Below, one piece after another: positions 49,888-58,566 of a stretch of DNA of 64,000 nt (within the stretch, counting starts at the first letter, position 1; the number at the start of each line of letters is the position of its first letter). The stretch spans positions 348,073 through 412,072 of the forward strand of contig JACSRW010000032.1 of the NCBI GenBank assembly GCA_014879565.1. Direction: 5' to 3'. The stretch comes from Chitinophagaceae bacterium (GTDB taxonomy: Bacteria > Bacteroidota > Bacteroidia > Chitinophagales > Chitinophagaceae). Under the pieces are notes generated by a model, which searched no databases, was not told the origin of the DNA, and saw nothing but the letters and a program-made list of their open reading frames with translations. A program made the translations under genes and the position numbers.

Positions 49888-49964
49888 GAGACGGGAGGCG
49901 GGAGTCGGGAGACTGGAGAGGGGAGGCGGGAGACAGGAGAGGGGAGACGGGAGGCGGGAGTTGG
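49888..49964 (+). repeat. heptamer island (11 GAGNCGG units) between the kinase and regulator genes
   Basis: GAGACGG, GAGGCGG, GAGTCGG, GAGACTG, GAGAGGG, GAGGCGG, GAGACAG, GAGAGGG, GAGACGG, GAGGCGG, GAGTTGG in unbroken phase; degenerate units continue to the kinase stop codon at 49980-49982. Same consensus as the island in trpG. All three plus-strand frames are open through it. Confidence 0.9.
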
Positions 49965-49979
49965 GAAAAAGGGGCGGGA

Positions 49980-51791
49980 TCAGGAGTTGGGTTCGTTAAG
50001 GGGGATATGAAAAGCCACCACGGTTCCGCGGCCGGGAGCGGAGTCAAAGTCAACGGTTCCTTTGAGGTACTCTATCCGGGAACTGATATTCCGGATACCA
50101 ATGCCTTTACGTATGGCCGGATCGGAAGCGTCAAAGCCTTTTCCGTTATCCTCAATGGTTCCGCTGATTCCATCAGTGTCCCGGATCAGGGAGATATCCA
50201 GTGTAGCTGCACCGGCGTGTTTGATGGTATTATTCACGCACTCCTGCACCACCCGGTACAACATTGTTTCCATCCCCGAGTCCAGCCGCTGATCCAGCCC
50301 TTCGGTATACACATGTATCCGGAGATCTTTCTGGTTCAGTTTGCCGGTAAACTCCCGGATCGCATCCCCCAGGTTATTTTTCAGGAGGGCATTGGGCATC
50401 ATGATATGTGAAACCGTTCGGACTTCCCGGCAGCTTTCATCCACGAGCCGTATAATTTTCTCAAAGGTGTTTCGCTGCTCTGCATCAGCAAAAGGCAGTT
50501 CGGATTCAAAAGCGGAGAGATTCATTTTTGCGGCACTCATCATCTGACCCACCCCATCGTGCAGATCCCGTGCAATCCGTTCCCGTTCATTTTCCTCTGC
50601 CTCCATCACCGCCCGGATAGCGAGTTCCTGCTGTTTCATCAGTTCAGTCTTCATGGCCGTTTCCTGTCTCAACTGGCGACGGCGGTAGGCCGACCATAAA
50701 AGCAGTGCAGCCAGTATCGCCAATACGGCAATACCTGCGATAAGCAGCCGCTGAATTCGAATTTTGCTTTTCTGCTGTTGAATTTCTTTTTCTCTGCGGG
50801 CGGTTTCATACCGGGTGTTCAGTTCTTCAATCTGTTTTGCTTTTTCCAGCGCGTACAGGCTGTCACGCAGGGCAGAACGTTTCAGGAAATACCGGAAGGC
50901 ATTCTGAAAGTCGCCCTGTTTCTGGGCAACGGCCGAAAGCTCATTATAATTATTGGATTGCAACTCGGGATATTTCAGCTTTTCCGCCATTTCATTGCTG
51001 AGTCCGAGATATAAGACCGCTTTCCCGTAATCTCCTTTATGATTCATCGCCACTCCCAGGTCTGAATAGGTGAGGGCGATGGCAAAACTGTCACGGAGCT
51101 GTTCGCGGATATGCAGGGCGCGAAGCAGGTTTTCTTCGGCAAGTGCAAATTTCTGCTGTATCACATATACACCTGCCAGGTTACTCAGCGAATAAGACAC
51201 CCCGAGTGAATCTCCTCTTTTCCGGGCCAGTTCCAGAGAGGCGGCATACCGGTTTATGGCTTCTGCATAATCCGCCCGGTATTCAAAGACGACTCCGGAT
51301 TCATTCAGAATCATGGAAATGCCGGCTGTATCACGCAACTGCCGGTAGATTGCATCCGCTTTATTATAGGTGAGCAGGGCCCGGTCAAGATCTCTGGTCT
51401 TCCGGTAAAGTTTGGCCAGTTCATTATACACCGGAGCGAGTTTAGCCGGCTGATTGGATTTCTCGAGGATGGCAATGGCTTCAATAAAATTGGCAGCTGC
51501 CACATCATAATTTCCTTTAAAATAACTGGCCACCCCCACATGTCTTTTGATTTCAGCCACACTGACGGAATCGGTGTTCCTGCGGGCCATTTTGAGGGCT
51601 CTTTCGCCTTCAGAGAGGGTGCTGTCGAAATTTTTAAGCTGATAGTTTTCCATCAGCTTCAGGGAAGCCTTAATCTGCTCCTGGTAAGGTTTTTTGGATT
51701 GCACTACCGCATGCAGGCTGTCCACATTCACCTGGGCCGCGAGCGGGAACAGGAAAAGAAAAAACCATATTAACAGAAGTAGTCGCCGCAT
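49980..51791 (-). CDS. membrane sensor histidine kinase with periplasmic TPR repeats (HisKA_3 type)
   Basis: 603 residues. Signal peptide MRRLLLLIWFFLFLFPLAAQ. Residues 40-310 are TPR repeats (AAANFIEAIAILEKSNQPAK; SLSNLAGVYVIQQKFALAEE; ALTYSDLGVAMNHKGDYGKA), residues 312-345 a coiled coil, and one membrane helix lies at about 347-368. The dimerisation domain has His411 in RIARDLHDGVGQMMSA; the ATPase domain has CVNNTIKHAGA (N box), DNGKGF and KGIGIRNISSRIEYL. It pairs with the regulator at 49128. The gene starts three bases after dapB. The last codons and stop (CCC AAC TCC TGA) look like part of the adjoining repeat island. Confidence 0.93.
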   Translation of the reverse strand: MRRLLLLIWFFLFLFPLAAQVNVDSLHAVVQSKKPYQEQIKASLKLMENYQLKNFDSTLSEGERALKMARRNTDSVSVAEIKRHVGVASYFKGNYDVAAANFIEAIAILEKSNQPAKLAPVYNELAKLYRKTRDLDRALLTYNKADAIYRQLRDTAGISMILNESGVVFEYRADYAEAINRYAASLELARKRGDSLGVSYSLSNLAGVYVIQQKFALAEENLLRALHIREQLRDSFAIALTYSDLGVAMNHKGDYGKAVLYLGLSNEMAEKLKYPELQSNNYNELSAVAQKQGDFQNAFRYFLKRSALRDSLYALEKAKQIEELNTRYETARREKEIQQQKSKIRIQRLLIAGIAVLAILAALLLWSAYRRRQLRQETAMKTELMKQQELAIRAVMEAEENERERIARDLHDGVGQMMSAAKMNLSAFESELPFADAEQRNTFEKIIRLVDESCREVRTVSHIMMPNALLKNNLGDAIREFTGKLNQKDLRIHVYTEGLDQRLDSGMETMLYRVVQECVNNTIKHAGAATLDISLIRDTDGISGTIEDNGKGFDASDPAIRKGIGIRNISSRIEYLKGTVDFDSAPGRGTVVAFHIPLNEPNS

Positions 51792-51794
51792 TGA

Positions 51795-52511
51795 TTAAAG
51801 CCCCAGTACGTCTTTCATGGTATAGAATCCTTTTCTATCCCGGAGAAACTCAGCCGCCAGCACCGCCCCGGTGGCAAAACCGGTCCGGTTATGGGCTGTA
51901 TGTATAATCTCTATTGTATCTATCACCGAAGAATATTTTACACTGTGGGTGCCTGGGGCGGGGTCTTCCCGCTGACTGATGATTTCCAGGTCTTCCGGAT
52001 TGTCGCTGAGTTCGTTTACCCATTGTTTTTTCCGGGTGACTTCCTGTAATACCTGTTCCGCGAGGGTGATGGCCGTACCGCTGGGCGCATCTTTTTTCTG
52101 GGTATGATGGATTTCCTCCAGGATCACTTCGTACTCTTTATGCGGGGCCATCAGGGCTGCCAGTTTTTTGTTGATTTCAAAAAATATATTAACGCCCACA
52201 CTGAAATTGCTTGAATAGGCAAAAGCACCTCCCCGTTTTTCACAAAGGGTTTTCAACTCATCCAGTCTTTCCGTCCAGCCGGTTGAACCGCAAACGACCG
52301 GCACGCCGGATTCCAGCAATATTTTCACATTATCAAAAGCGCTGTGGGGGCTGGTGAATTCAATGGCTAAGTCCGTACCGGAAAGGTTTTCTTTTGTAAA
52401 CTCATGCAGGTTGGGCTGATCAATCTTCAGGCTGATCTGGTGACCTCTCCGCAGGGCGACTTCTTCTATAGCCTTTCCCATTTTTCCGTACCCGATTAAA
52501 GCAATACGCAT
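51795..52511 (-). CDS. dapB: 4-hydroxy-tetrahydrodipicolinate reductase
   Basis: 238 residues. MRIALIGYGKMGKAIEEVAL binds NAD(P)H; VVCGSTGW, YSSNFSVGVNIFFEINKKLA and EIHHTQKKDAPSGTAITLAE (catalytic His and substrate Lys) define DapB. It makes tetrahydrodipicolinate for lysine and diaminopimelate. Order parA-parB-DUF5683-dapB is conserved in Bacteroidota, commonly followed by lepB; here a histidine kinase follows instead. Confidence 0.95.
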   Translation of the reverse strand: MRIALIGYGKMGKAIEEVALRRGHQISLKIDQPNLHEFTKENLSGTDLAIEFTSPHSAFDNVKILLESGVPVVCGSTGWTERLDELKTLCEKRGGAFAYSSNFSVGVNIFFEINKKLAALMAPHKEYEVILEEIHHTQKKDAPSGTAITLAEQVLQEVTRKKQWVNELSDNPEDLEIISQREDPAPGTHSVKYSSVIDTIEIIHTAHNRTGFATGAVLAAEFLRDRKGFYTMKDVLGL

Positions 52512-52569
52512 AAGGTGAATTTTACAGGTCTTTTTGGTTGATAAAGGAAGCGTTGGAGCCGCTTCTGTA

Positions 52570-52577
52570 CAAATGTA
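52570..52577 (-). promoter_or_regulatory. -7 box TACATTTG upstream of dapB
   Basis: Matches TAnnTTTG on the minus strand, 58 bases before the dapB start. It suggests that dapB and the kinase can be transcribed apart from parAB. Confidence 0.45.
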
Positions 52578-52618
52578 ATTAATCTGTCAGCCTGACCCAC
52601 CCGTACTGGCGGGTATAT

Positions 52619-53236
52619 TTATTTCCCGATTTTCATGACCAGGCTGAGCCCGCTGGTCCGGGCAGTTTCGCTATAGCCGGGTTTAAGCCGGATGCTGAGA
52701 TCGGGGCTGACATCAAAACTTTTGAGGTGGGCATCCACAGTGGCATCCACCACATTCAGTCCCCATAACAGGATGAAGAATAAAACAGAATAGTCAATAT
52801 CCCGGCGGAAGGAATTGCGATAGTATTTCAGCTCTTCCAGTCCCAGGGGTTTGAGATTGTTCCGGATACTGCTGTACAGGGCGGAGTCCGTTCCGTTGTA
52901 CTGCATATTGTATTTCACCCGATAAGCAAACCGGGTGTCTTTATAGTTTTTCAGGTTATATACGAAAATGCCTCCGCAGGTGCCAAGTGCACCGTACACA
53001 ATGGGCAGTTTCCAGTATTTTTTATTGTAAATCTGTCCCAGACCCGGTAGAATGGCAGAACGGATCGCGGCCTTGCGCGGACTATGGGCTTTCAGCGCCG
53101 AATCATAGCGGGTGCTGCCACTGGTCTTTTTAACCGGCGCTGCGGAGTCTGCACGGGCAGGGGGGACTGGTTCCTGCGCTGTAAGAACGCGGGGAATAAA
53201 CAGAAGAAACAATAAGATGATAACAGCAATTCTCAT
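52619..53236 (-). CDS. DUF5683 family membrane protein
   Basis: 205 residues. Signal or anchor segment MRIAVIILLFLLFIPRVLTA, a linker, then KAAIRSAILPGLGQIYNKKY, the family hallmark, two hydrophobic segments (LPIVYGALGTCGGIFVY; SVLFFILLWGLNVVDATVDA) and a beta-rich tail. Function unknown, but the gene sits between parB and dapB in many Bacteroidota. It begins six bases after parB. Confidence 0.85.
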   Translation of the reverse strand: MRIAVIILLFLLFIPRVLTAQEPVPPARADSAAPVKKTSGSTRYDSALKAHSPRKAAIRSAILPGLGQIYNKKYWKLPIVYGALGTCGGIFVYNLKNYKDTRFAYRVKYNMQYNGTDSALYSSIRNNLKPLGLEELKYYRNSFRRDIDYSVLFFILLWGLNVVDATVDAHLKSFDVSPDLSIRLKPGYSETARTSGLSLVMKIGK

Positions 53237-53242
53237 GTATGA

Positions 53243-54160
53243 TCAGTCAATCGGTGCTTGCATCTGCCGGAGAATCGTGTTCAGTTCTTCCTGTGAATAA
53301 TAGTCAATGATGATTTGTCCGCTGCCATTCCGGCTGTTTTTCAGCTTAACCCGGGTGCTGAAATGTGAAGCTAATTTATCCTCTATCCGCTGAAAGGCGG
53401 AAGGCAATTGTTTTTTTGCGGTTTTTTTAACAGCGCCGGCCTCTTTGTACATATTACGGACCAGTGCTTCGGTTTGCCGCACTGACAATTCTTTGTTTTT
53501 GATTTCCCGGAATACATATAACTGCTGATCCACCGTGTCCACATTGATCAGGGCGCGGGCATGGCCCATACTGAGTTCGCCACTGCGTACAGCGAGCTGG
53601 ATATCCGGCGGCAATTTCAGTAAACGGATAAAATTGGATACCGTACTGCGGTCTTTTCCCATTCTTTCCGCCACCTGTTCCTGTGTATAATCCAGCTCTT
53701 CCATCATCCGCTTATAACTCAGGGCCACTTCCATGGCATTCAGATCTTCCCGTTGCAGGTTTTCCAGCAGGGCCAGTTCGAGCAGCTGAACATCATTCGC
53801 CTGCCGAACATAGGCCGGAATATCCCTGAGACCGGCTATTTTGGAAGCCCTCAGCCTTCTTTCACCTGAGATCAGCCGGTATTTGCCATTGGGCATCCGT
53901 GACACGGTGACTGGCTGAATAATATCATGCAGTTTGATAGAGGCGGCCAGTTCCTGCAGGGCCTGTTCATCAAAATCCTTTCGCGGTTGTTTAGGATTAG
54001 TCTCAATATCCGCTATCGGTAAACGGTTGATCCCCGTGGCATTTTCCACCACCGATTGCTTGAGCTGACCACTGCCGGTTTTCAGATCCGAGTCAATGCT
54101 CTGCAGCAGGGAGCGGATTCCCTTGCCCAGCAATTCTTTATTTTGTTTCGGGTTTGTCAT
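53243..54160 (-). CDS. parB: chromosome partitioning protein ParB
   Basis: 305 residues. The N-terminal CTPase/ParB domain has NPKQPRKDFDEQALQELAAS, PVTVSRMPNGKYRLISGERR and LRASKIAGLRDIPAYV; LLENLQREDLNAME leads to the helix-turn-helix (TQEQVAERMGKDRSTVSNFI) and the C-terminal dimerisation segment. It loads on parS and spreads to segregate the origin region. No canonical parS palindrome was seen in this window. Downstream of parA by 42 bases. Confidence 0.95.
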   Translation of the reverse strand: MTNPKQNKELLGKGIRSLLQSIDSDLKTGSGQLKQSVVENATGINRLPIADIETNPKQPRKDFDEQALQELAASIKLHDIIQPVTVSRMPNGKYRLISGERRLRASKIAGLRDIPAYVRQANDVQLLELALLENLQREDLNAMEVALSYKRMMEELDYTQEQVAERMGKDRSTVSNFIRLLKLPPDIQLAVRSGELSMGHARALINVDTVDQQLYVFREIKNKELSVRQTEALVRNMYKEAGAVKKTAKKQLPSAFQRIEDKLASHFSTRVKLKNSRNGSGQIIIDYYSQEELNTILRQMQAPID

Positions 54161-54202
54161 GTCTCATTTGTCGTTATCTGCGTTCTGGAAAAGAAAGGAT
54201 AA

Positions 54203-55006
54203 TTATATTTCCAGTATCCTCTCCTCATTGCTCATCTTCGTCAGGTTGTTTTTCTGCAGGATCTCCTTGGCAAGATTCAGGTAGTTCGCGGAACCTTTAC
54301 TGGCGGCATCGTAGAGAATAACCGGTTTCCCGGCACTCGGGGCCTCAGCGAGACGCGCATTCCGGTGAACAATGGTGCTGAAGACCATATCATCAAAGTG
54401 CCTGCGTACTTCACTCACCACCTGGTTGCAGAGCCGGAGACGGCCATCATACATGGTCATCAGAATGCCTTCTATAACCAGTTCTGTATTCAGCCGGCTT
54501 TGTACAATTTTTATCGTATTGAGCAGTTTGCCCAATCCTTCCAGGGCAAAGAATTCGGTTTGTACCGGGATTACCACGGCATCCGCCGCAGTCAGTGCAT
54601 TTACTGTAATCAACCCGAGGGAAGGGGAACAATCAATGATGATAAAGTCATAATCAGCCCGCACACTGTCCAGAATATTCTTCAGTACCATTTCCCGGTT
54701 AGGATAATTGATCATTTCAATTTCAGCGCCCACGAGGTCAATATGGGAGGGAATCAGATCAAGATAGGGAATTTCCGTTTTCAGGATCACATCCCTGGCT
54801 CTTGCCTGGTTGACCATGCAGTCGTAAAGGCTCTGGGTAACATTATGCAGATCAAAGCCCACCCCCGTGGTGCTGTTGGCCTGGGGATCCCCGTCAACCA
54901 GCAGGGTTTTGTACTCCAGAACAGCAAAACTTGCCGCCAGGTTGATGGCCGTAGTGGTCTTACCCACTCCTCCTTTTTGATTGGCTACACCGATTATTCT
55001 TGCCAT
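54203..55006 (-). CDS. parA: chromosome partitioning ATPase ParA/Soj
   Basis: 267 residues. Deviant Walker A motif [16 protein letters not shown] (Lys11 and Lys16), Walker A' [15 protein letters not shown] and Walker B-type [17 protein letters not shown]. Small chromosomal type without an N-terminal DNA-binding domain. Works with ParB in origin segregation. First gene of parA-parB-DUF5683. Confidence 0.96.
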   Translation of the reverse strand: MARIIGVANQKGGVGKTTTAINLAASFAVLEYKTLLVDGDPQANSTTGVGFDLHNVTQSLYDCMVNQARARDVILKTEIPYLDLIPSHIDLVGAEIEMINYPNREMVLKNILDSVRADYDFIIIDCSPSLGLITVNALTAADAVVIPVQTEFFALEGLGKLLNTIKIVQSRLNTELVIEGILMTMYDGRLRLCNQVVSEVRRHFDDMVFSTIVHRNARLAEAPSAGKPVILYDAASKGSANYLNLAKEILQKNNLTKMSNEERILEI

Positions 55007-55150
55007 TTTACCGAAAACTCCTTGATTCTGATTGATTGAATGCGCTAAAATTGCCCCTGATTACAGGTGCCGGTTTAAATTTTGCCTAAAATAAGGTATT
55101 CCGGCAAAAATAAGCGTTCGACAATTGACTGCCTATTCTAAAGGGCCTTA

Positions 55151-55158
55151 TAATTTTG
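55151..55158 (+). promoter_or_regulatory. -7 box TAATTTTG for the metallophosphoesterase gene
   Basis: Matches TAnnTTTG, 6 bases before ATG 55165, with a TTG 23 bases upstream. It makes the TTG at 55156 an unlikely start, and the message nearly leaderless. Confidence 0.5.
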
Positions 55159-55164
55159 ACAAAT

Positions 55165-56421
55165 ATGCGTAGTTCTCCTTTCTGGTGGATCTTTATCGGG
55201 TTTATGCTGCTGCTGGACCTCTATTTCTTTCAGGCCCTCAAAGTGTTGACTCATTCAGCAGCCCCGCGTACCCGACTTTTCATACATACTGCATACTGGT
55301 TGCTTTCCGTCACCGCAATCCTGACACTCCTCCTCTTACCCTATCTGCAAATGGAAAAGGCGGCCCGATTGGCAAAAAGCACCATTTTTACGGTAATAGC
55401 GGGCATTTTCTTTGCCAAACTCATCGCTTCCCTTTTTTTTCTCATTGATGATCTCCGCCGGGGATTGCAATGGGCCGGCCTGAGACTTTTTGGTCCGGGA
55501 AAGGAAAACGGGACTGTATTGCTGGCGGGTGAGGGGATTACCCGGTCGGCCTTTCTCAGTTGGGCGGGTGTACTGGCCGGATCTGGCCTTTTCGGCACCC
55601 TGGTATGGGGCTTTGGCAACAAACACCGCTACCAGGTACGTAGGGTTCCTTTGTCTTTTCCTCATTTGCCCCGGGCTTTTCACGGGTTGAGGATTGTGCA
55701 TATATCAGACATTCACGCCGGGAGTTTTACAGATAAAAAGGCCGTTGCGGCAGGAGTGCAGAAAATACTGGATCAGCAGCCAGACCTGATACTGTTCACC
55801 GGCGACCTTGTGAATAACCTGGCCTCTGAAATGGATGAGTATAAGGAAATATTCGGGAGACTTAAAGCCCCGCTGGGGGTCTATTCCACCCTGGGAAACC
55901 ACGATTACGGGGAGTATGTACAATGGGATAGTCCGGATGAAAAAAAGGCCAACCTCGAGCAACTTAAAAAGATTCACCGTGAAATGGGCTGGCGTCTGCT
56001 GATGAACGAACAGGCGGGGATTGAAAAAGACGGGCAATCCCTGGCCCTGGTAGGGGTGGAAAACTGGAGTGCCAAAGCCAGGTTTCCCAAATATGGCGAC
56101 CTGGCCCGTGCTTTTGCCGGAGCCGAGGATGCGCCGTTTAAAATCCTGCTGAGCCATGATCCCTCACACTGGCGGGCCGAAGTGCTGGAAAAATATCCGG
56201 GTATTGACCTGACCCTGTCGGGCCATACACACGGCATGCAGTTTGGGGTGGAAATGCCCGGGATTAAATGGAGTCCTGTGCAGTATGTATACAATGAATG
56301 GGCGGGATTGTATGAAAAAGACGGGCAGAAACTGTATGTAAACCGGGGATTTGGATTTATCGGTTACCCGGGAAGGGTGGGTATTCTGCCGGAAATTACC
56401 CTGCTGGAATTAAATGGGTAA
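55165..56421 (+). CDS. membrane-anchored metallophosphoesterase
   Basis: 418 residues from ATG 55165 (MRSSPFWWIFIGFMLLLDLY). Residues 1-145 hold four to five membrane helices. The phosphoesterase domain shows the five metal-binding blocks: RIVHISDIHAGSF, ILFTGDLVNN, TLGNHDYGEY, LLSHDPSHW and LSGHTHGMQFG. YkuE/YaeI-like proteins of this layout act on lipid or nucleotide phosphates; substrate not known. Divergent from parA. Confidence 0.9.
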   Translation: MRSSPFWWIFIGFMLLLDLYFFQALKVLTHSAAPRTRLFIHTAYWLLSVTAILTLLLLPYLQMEKAARLAKSTIFTVIAGIFFAKLIASLFFLIDDLRRGLQWAGLRLFGPGKENGTVLLAGEGITRSAFLSWAGVLAGSGLFGTLVWGFGNKHRYQVRRVPLSFPHLPRAFHGLRIVHISDIHAGSFTDKKAVAAGVQKILDQQPDLILFTGDLVNNLASEMDEYKEIFGRLKAPLGVYSTLGNHDYGEYVQWDSPDEKKANLEQLKKIHREMGWRLLMNEQAGIEKDGQSLALVGVENWSAKARFPKYGDLARAFAGAEDAPFKILLSHDPSHWRAEVLEKYPGIDLTLSGHTHGMQFGVEMPGIKWSPVQYVYNEWAGLYEKDGQKLYVNRGFGFIGYPGRVGILPEITLLELNG

Positions 56422-56555
56422 ATTTTTTAAGGTAACCGGCTCAATTTTCCTTTTATATTTTCGTTTACAGGCGGTTAAACCTTGGTGGCCCTAACAGGTC
56501 TGAGTACCTTACAGGGGCTTTATTTTCTGAGTAAAACAAGCAACCAGACTGCCTG

Positions 56556-57590
56556 ATGGTAAAAAAATGGTATTTCAGCCTGGCTTTTTTCTGTGCCACC
56601 CTGCCCGGGTTTACCCAGCAGCGTGCAGACTCTGCATTGGCCCTGAAGCCTGATACTACCTGGGCGGATACCGATACAAGTTTTCTGGATTTTGACCTGC
56701 TCCTGAAGGATTTTGATGCCTTTATGGATTCCCTGCTTACGCCCCGCAGTTATGCGCTGTTCAGCCTTTCTGCCGGGAAAGGATATTACAATTATGCCAA
56801 TAAATCAACGTATGCCATCCAAACGGTGGAAAAAATTAATTACGCCCCGACCTTGGGTTATTTTCATAAAAACGGGCTGGGGTTTTCCGGAACCGGATAT
56901 ATTATTAATGACGGAGAAAACCTGAATTTTTACCAGGCGGCCCTCACCCCATCATTTGATTATTTAAAAGACAGGAGACTCGCCACCGGAATATCCTATA
57001 CCCGGTATCTTACCCGCGACTCCCTGCCTTTTTATACTACGCCCCTTCAAAATGAGCTTTACGCATACTTCATGTACCGGAAATCCTGGTTTAAACCGGC
57101 CTTGGCTATGAGCTATGGCTGGGGTGGCCGGAGTGATTATATGGAAAGAGAAGAACTGATCCAGGATCTGCGGCTGAGACGGAGAGGATTTACCTTTATC
57201 AACACCGAAGAAACCGTGAGTGATTTCACTATGATGGCCTCCGTACGGCATGACTTCTATTGGCTGGATGTACTCTCTGAAAGGGACCATATCCGTTTTA
57301 CTCCCCAGCTTTCCTTTACCAGTGGTACACAGAAATTCGGATTTAATCAGACTTCCGGCACGTATGTTACAACCCTGCGCACCGGCAGTAATGTGCTCTT
57401 TAATTCCGAAAATGTTTACCTGGATGATAAACTAGAATTCCAGCCCCTTTCCCTCACGCTTTTTTTAAGAGGGGAATACAGTATCGGCAAATTTTTTCTG
57501 CAGCCCCAGGTCGCGCTGGATTATTATTTTCCGGCATCCGGCAAAAATTTCAATGCCCTGTTCTCTTTTAATGCCGGTTTTTTCTTCTGA
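56556..57590 (+). CDS. hypothetical outer-membrane beta-barrel protein
   Basis: 344 residues. A signal peptide (MVKKWYFSLAFFCATLPGFT, then QQ) is followed by an acidic linker (WADTDTSFLDFDLLLKDFDA) and from residue 65 on by alternating strands with aromatic girdles (RSYALFSLSAGKGYYNY, GFSGTGYIINDGENLNFYQA, GISYTRYLTRDSLPFY). It ends in FSFNAGFFF, the terminal aromatic signature of outer-membrane barrels. No named family recognised; transport or structural role cannot be told. Confidence 0.7.
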   Translation: MVKKWYFSLAFFCATLPGFTQQRADSALALKPDTTWADTDTSFLDFDLLLKDFDAFMDSLLTPRSYALFSLSAGKGYYNYANKSTYAIQTVEKINYAPTLGYFHKNGLGFSGTGYIINDGENLNFYQAALTPSFDYLKDRRLATGISYTRYLTRDSLPFYTTPLQNELYAYFMYRKSWFKPALAMSYGWGGRSDYMEREELIQDLRLRRRGFTFINTEETVSDFTMMASVRHDFYWLDVLSERDHIRFTPQLSFTSGTQKFGFNQTSGTYVTTLRTGSNVLFNSENVYLDDKLEFQPLSLTLFLRGEYSIGKFFLQPQVALDYYFPASGKNFNALFSFNAGFFF

Positions 57591-57753
57591 ATTTCCTTAA
57601 GTTTTTTTTCACAGTTCCTGCCGGTTACAGCTATGTGTTTCCGGTTACTAATACACGTTATGTCAATTTTAACACGGGTCACCGGCCGCTGGCATTATCC
57701 TTGGTTTTTTTAAAAGGCCCCGGGCCAATACAAAAACAATTAAACAAAAAAAC

Positions 57754-58338
57754 ATGAAAACAAAACTTCTGACTCTTGCTGCCCTTGTACTGCTTTCACA
57801 GGCTGCTATGTCCCAGTTCCACCTGGGGGTTAAAGCCGGCGCCAATGTTACCAAAGTGGAGGGCAAATCATTTAAAGATGAATTCCGTTATGGATACCAC
57901 CTGGGTGGTTTTGCGGAAATCAGGCTGGGCAACAAATTTGTGCTGCAACCTGAAGTGCTGTTTAACCAGTATGCCACTAAAGTTGACAGCAATTACTCGC
58001 ATATCTACCAGGATATTTTTAACGGGAATGCCAATGTCAGACTGAATTATCTTTCCATTCCCATCGTTTTAAATTATAAACTGATCGGGAATTTTCTCTC
58101 CCTGCAGGCAGGCCCGCAATTCGGGGTGCTGATTGACAAAAACAAGAACATCTTCCAGAATGGCGGCAATGCCTTTAAAAACGGTGATTTTTCCATGCTG
58201 GGCGGTGTGCTGATGCGAATGGGCCCGGTGCGTGTGAGCGGCCGTTATGCGATCGGGCTGAATAATATCAGCGATCTGCCGGATGATGGAAAATGGAAAA
58301 ACCAGGGATTCCAGGTTTCGGTAGGACTGGCGCTCTGA
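57754..58338 (+). CDS. PorT-type outer-membrane beta-barrel protein
   Basis: 194 residues. Signal peptide MKTKLLTLAALVLLSQAAMS, then FHLGVKAGANVTKVEGKSF, GYHLGGFAEIRLGNKFVLQP and NYLSIPIVLNYKLIGNFLSL, the eight-stranded OMP_b-brl_2 pattern very common in Bacteroidota. Role unknown. A strong terminator follows. Confidence 0.82.
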   Translation: MKTKLLTLAALVLLSQAAMSQFHLGVKAGANVTKVEGKSFKDEFRYGYHLGGFAEIRLGNKFVLQPEVLFNQYATKVDSNYSHIYQDIFNGNANVRLNYLSIPIVLNYKLIGNFLSLQAGPQFGVLIDKNKNIFQNGGNAFKNGDFSMLGGVLMRMGPVRVSGRYAIGLNNISDLPDDGKWKNQGFQVSVGLAL

Positions 58339-58364
58339 GCCTTTTTCTCGTATAGCTATGACAG

Positions 58365-58421
58365 ACAGCTGTCTGCCTGCTGACCCAATGGCCGGGATCA
58401 GCAGGAGACGGCTGTTTTTTT
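58365..58421 (+). terminator. rho-independent terminator after the small barrel gene
   Basis: A long stem: ACAGCTGTCTGCCTGCTGA and following bases (58365-58386) pair with 58394-58415 with few mismatches, then seven T. Confidence 0.88.
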
Positions 58422-58478
58422 ATGTGAAAACCGGTCTTCTTCGCTATTTTGTCAGTCTGGCAATTAAGGGCATGAATC

Positions 58479-58509
58479 TTGGCAATACTGATTTCCGATT
58501 ATACTTTTA
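58479..58509 (+). promoter_or_regulatory. promoter TTG-N20-TACTTTTA of lon
   Basis: TTG at 58479-58481, 20-base spacer, TACTTTTA at 58502-58509 (one change from TAnnTTTG). Start codons at 58546 or 58567 follow. No heat-shock CIRCE element was seen. Confidence 0.6.
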
Positions 58510-58566
58510 CCCTCCGGCCCGGGAAAGGACCGGAATTGTGACAGAATGTCTAAAGAAGGTTGGGAT

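Noticed and set aside
49772..49999. Plus-strand 75-codon frame with Arg/Gly/Glu repeats as a small protein
   Set aside because: It is simply the open frame through the GAGNCGG heptamers; no start signal and no sign of coding.
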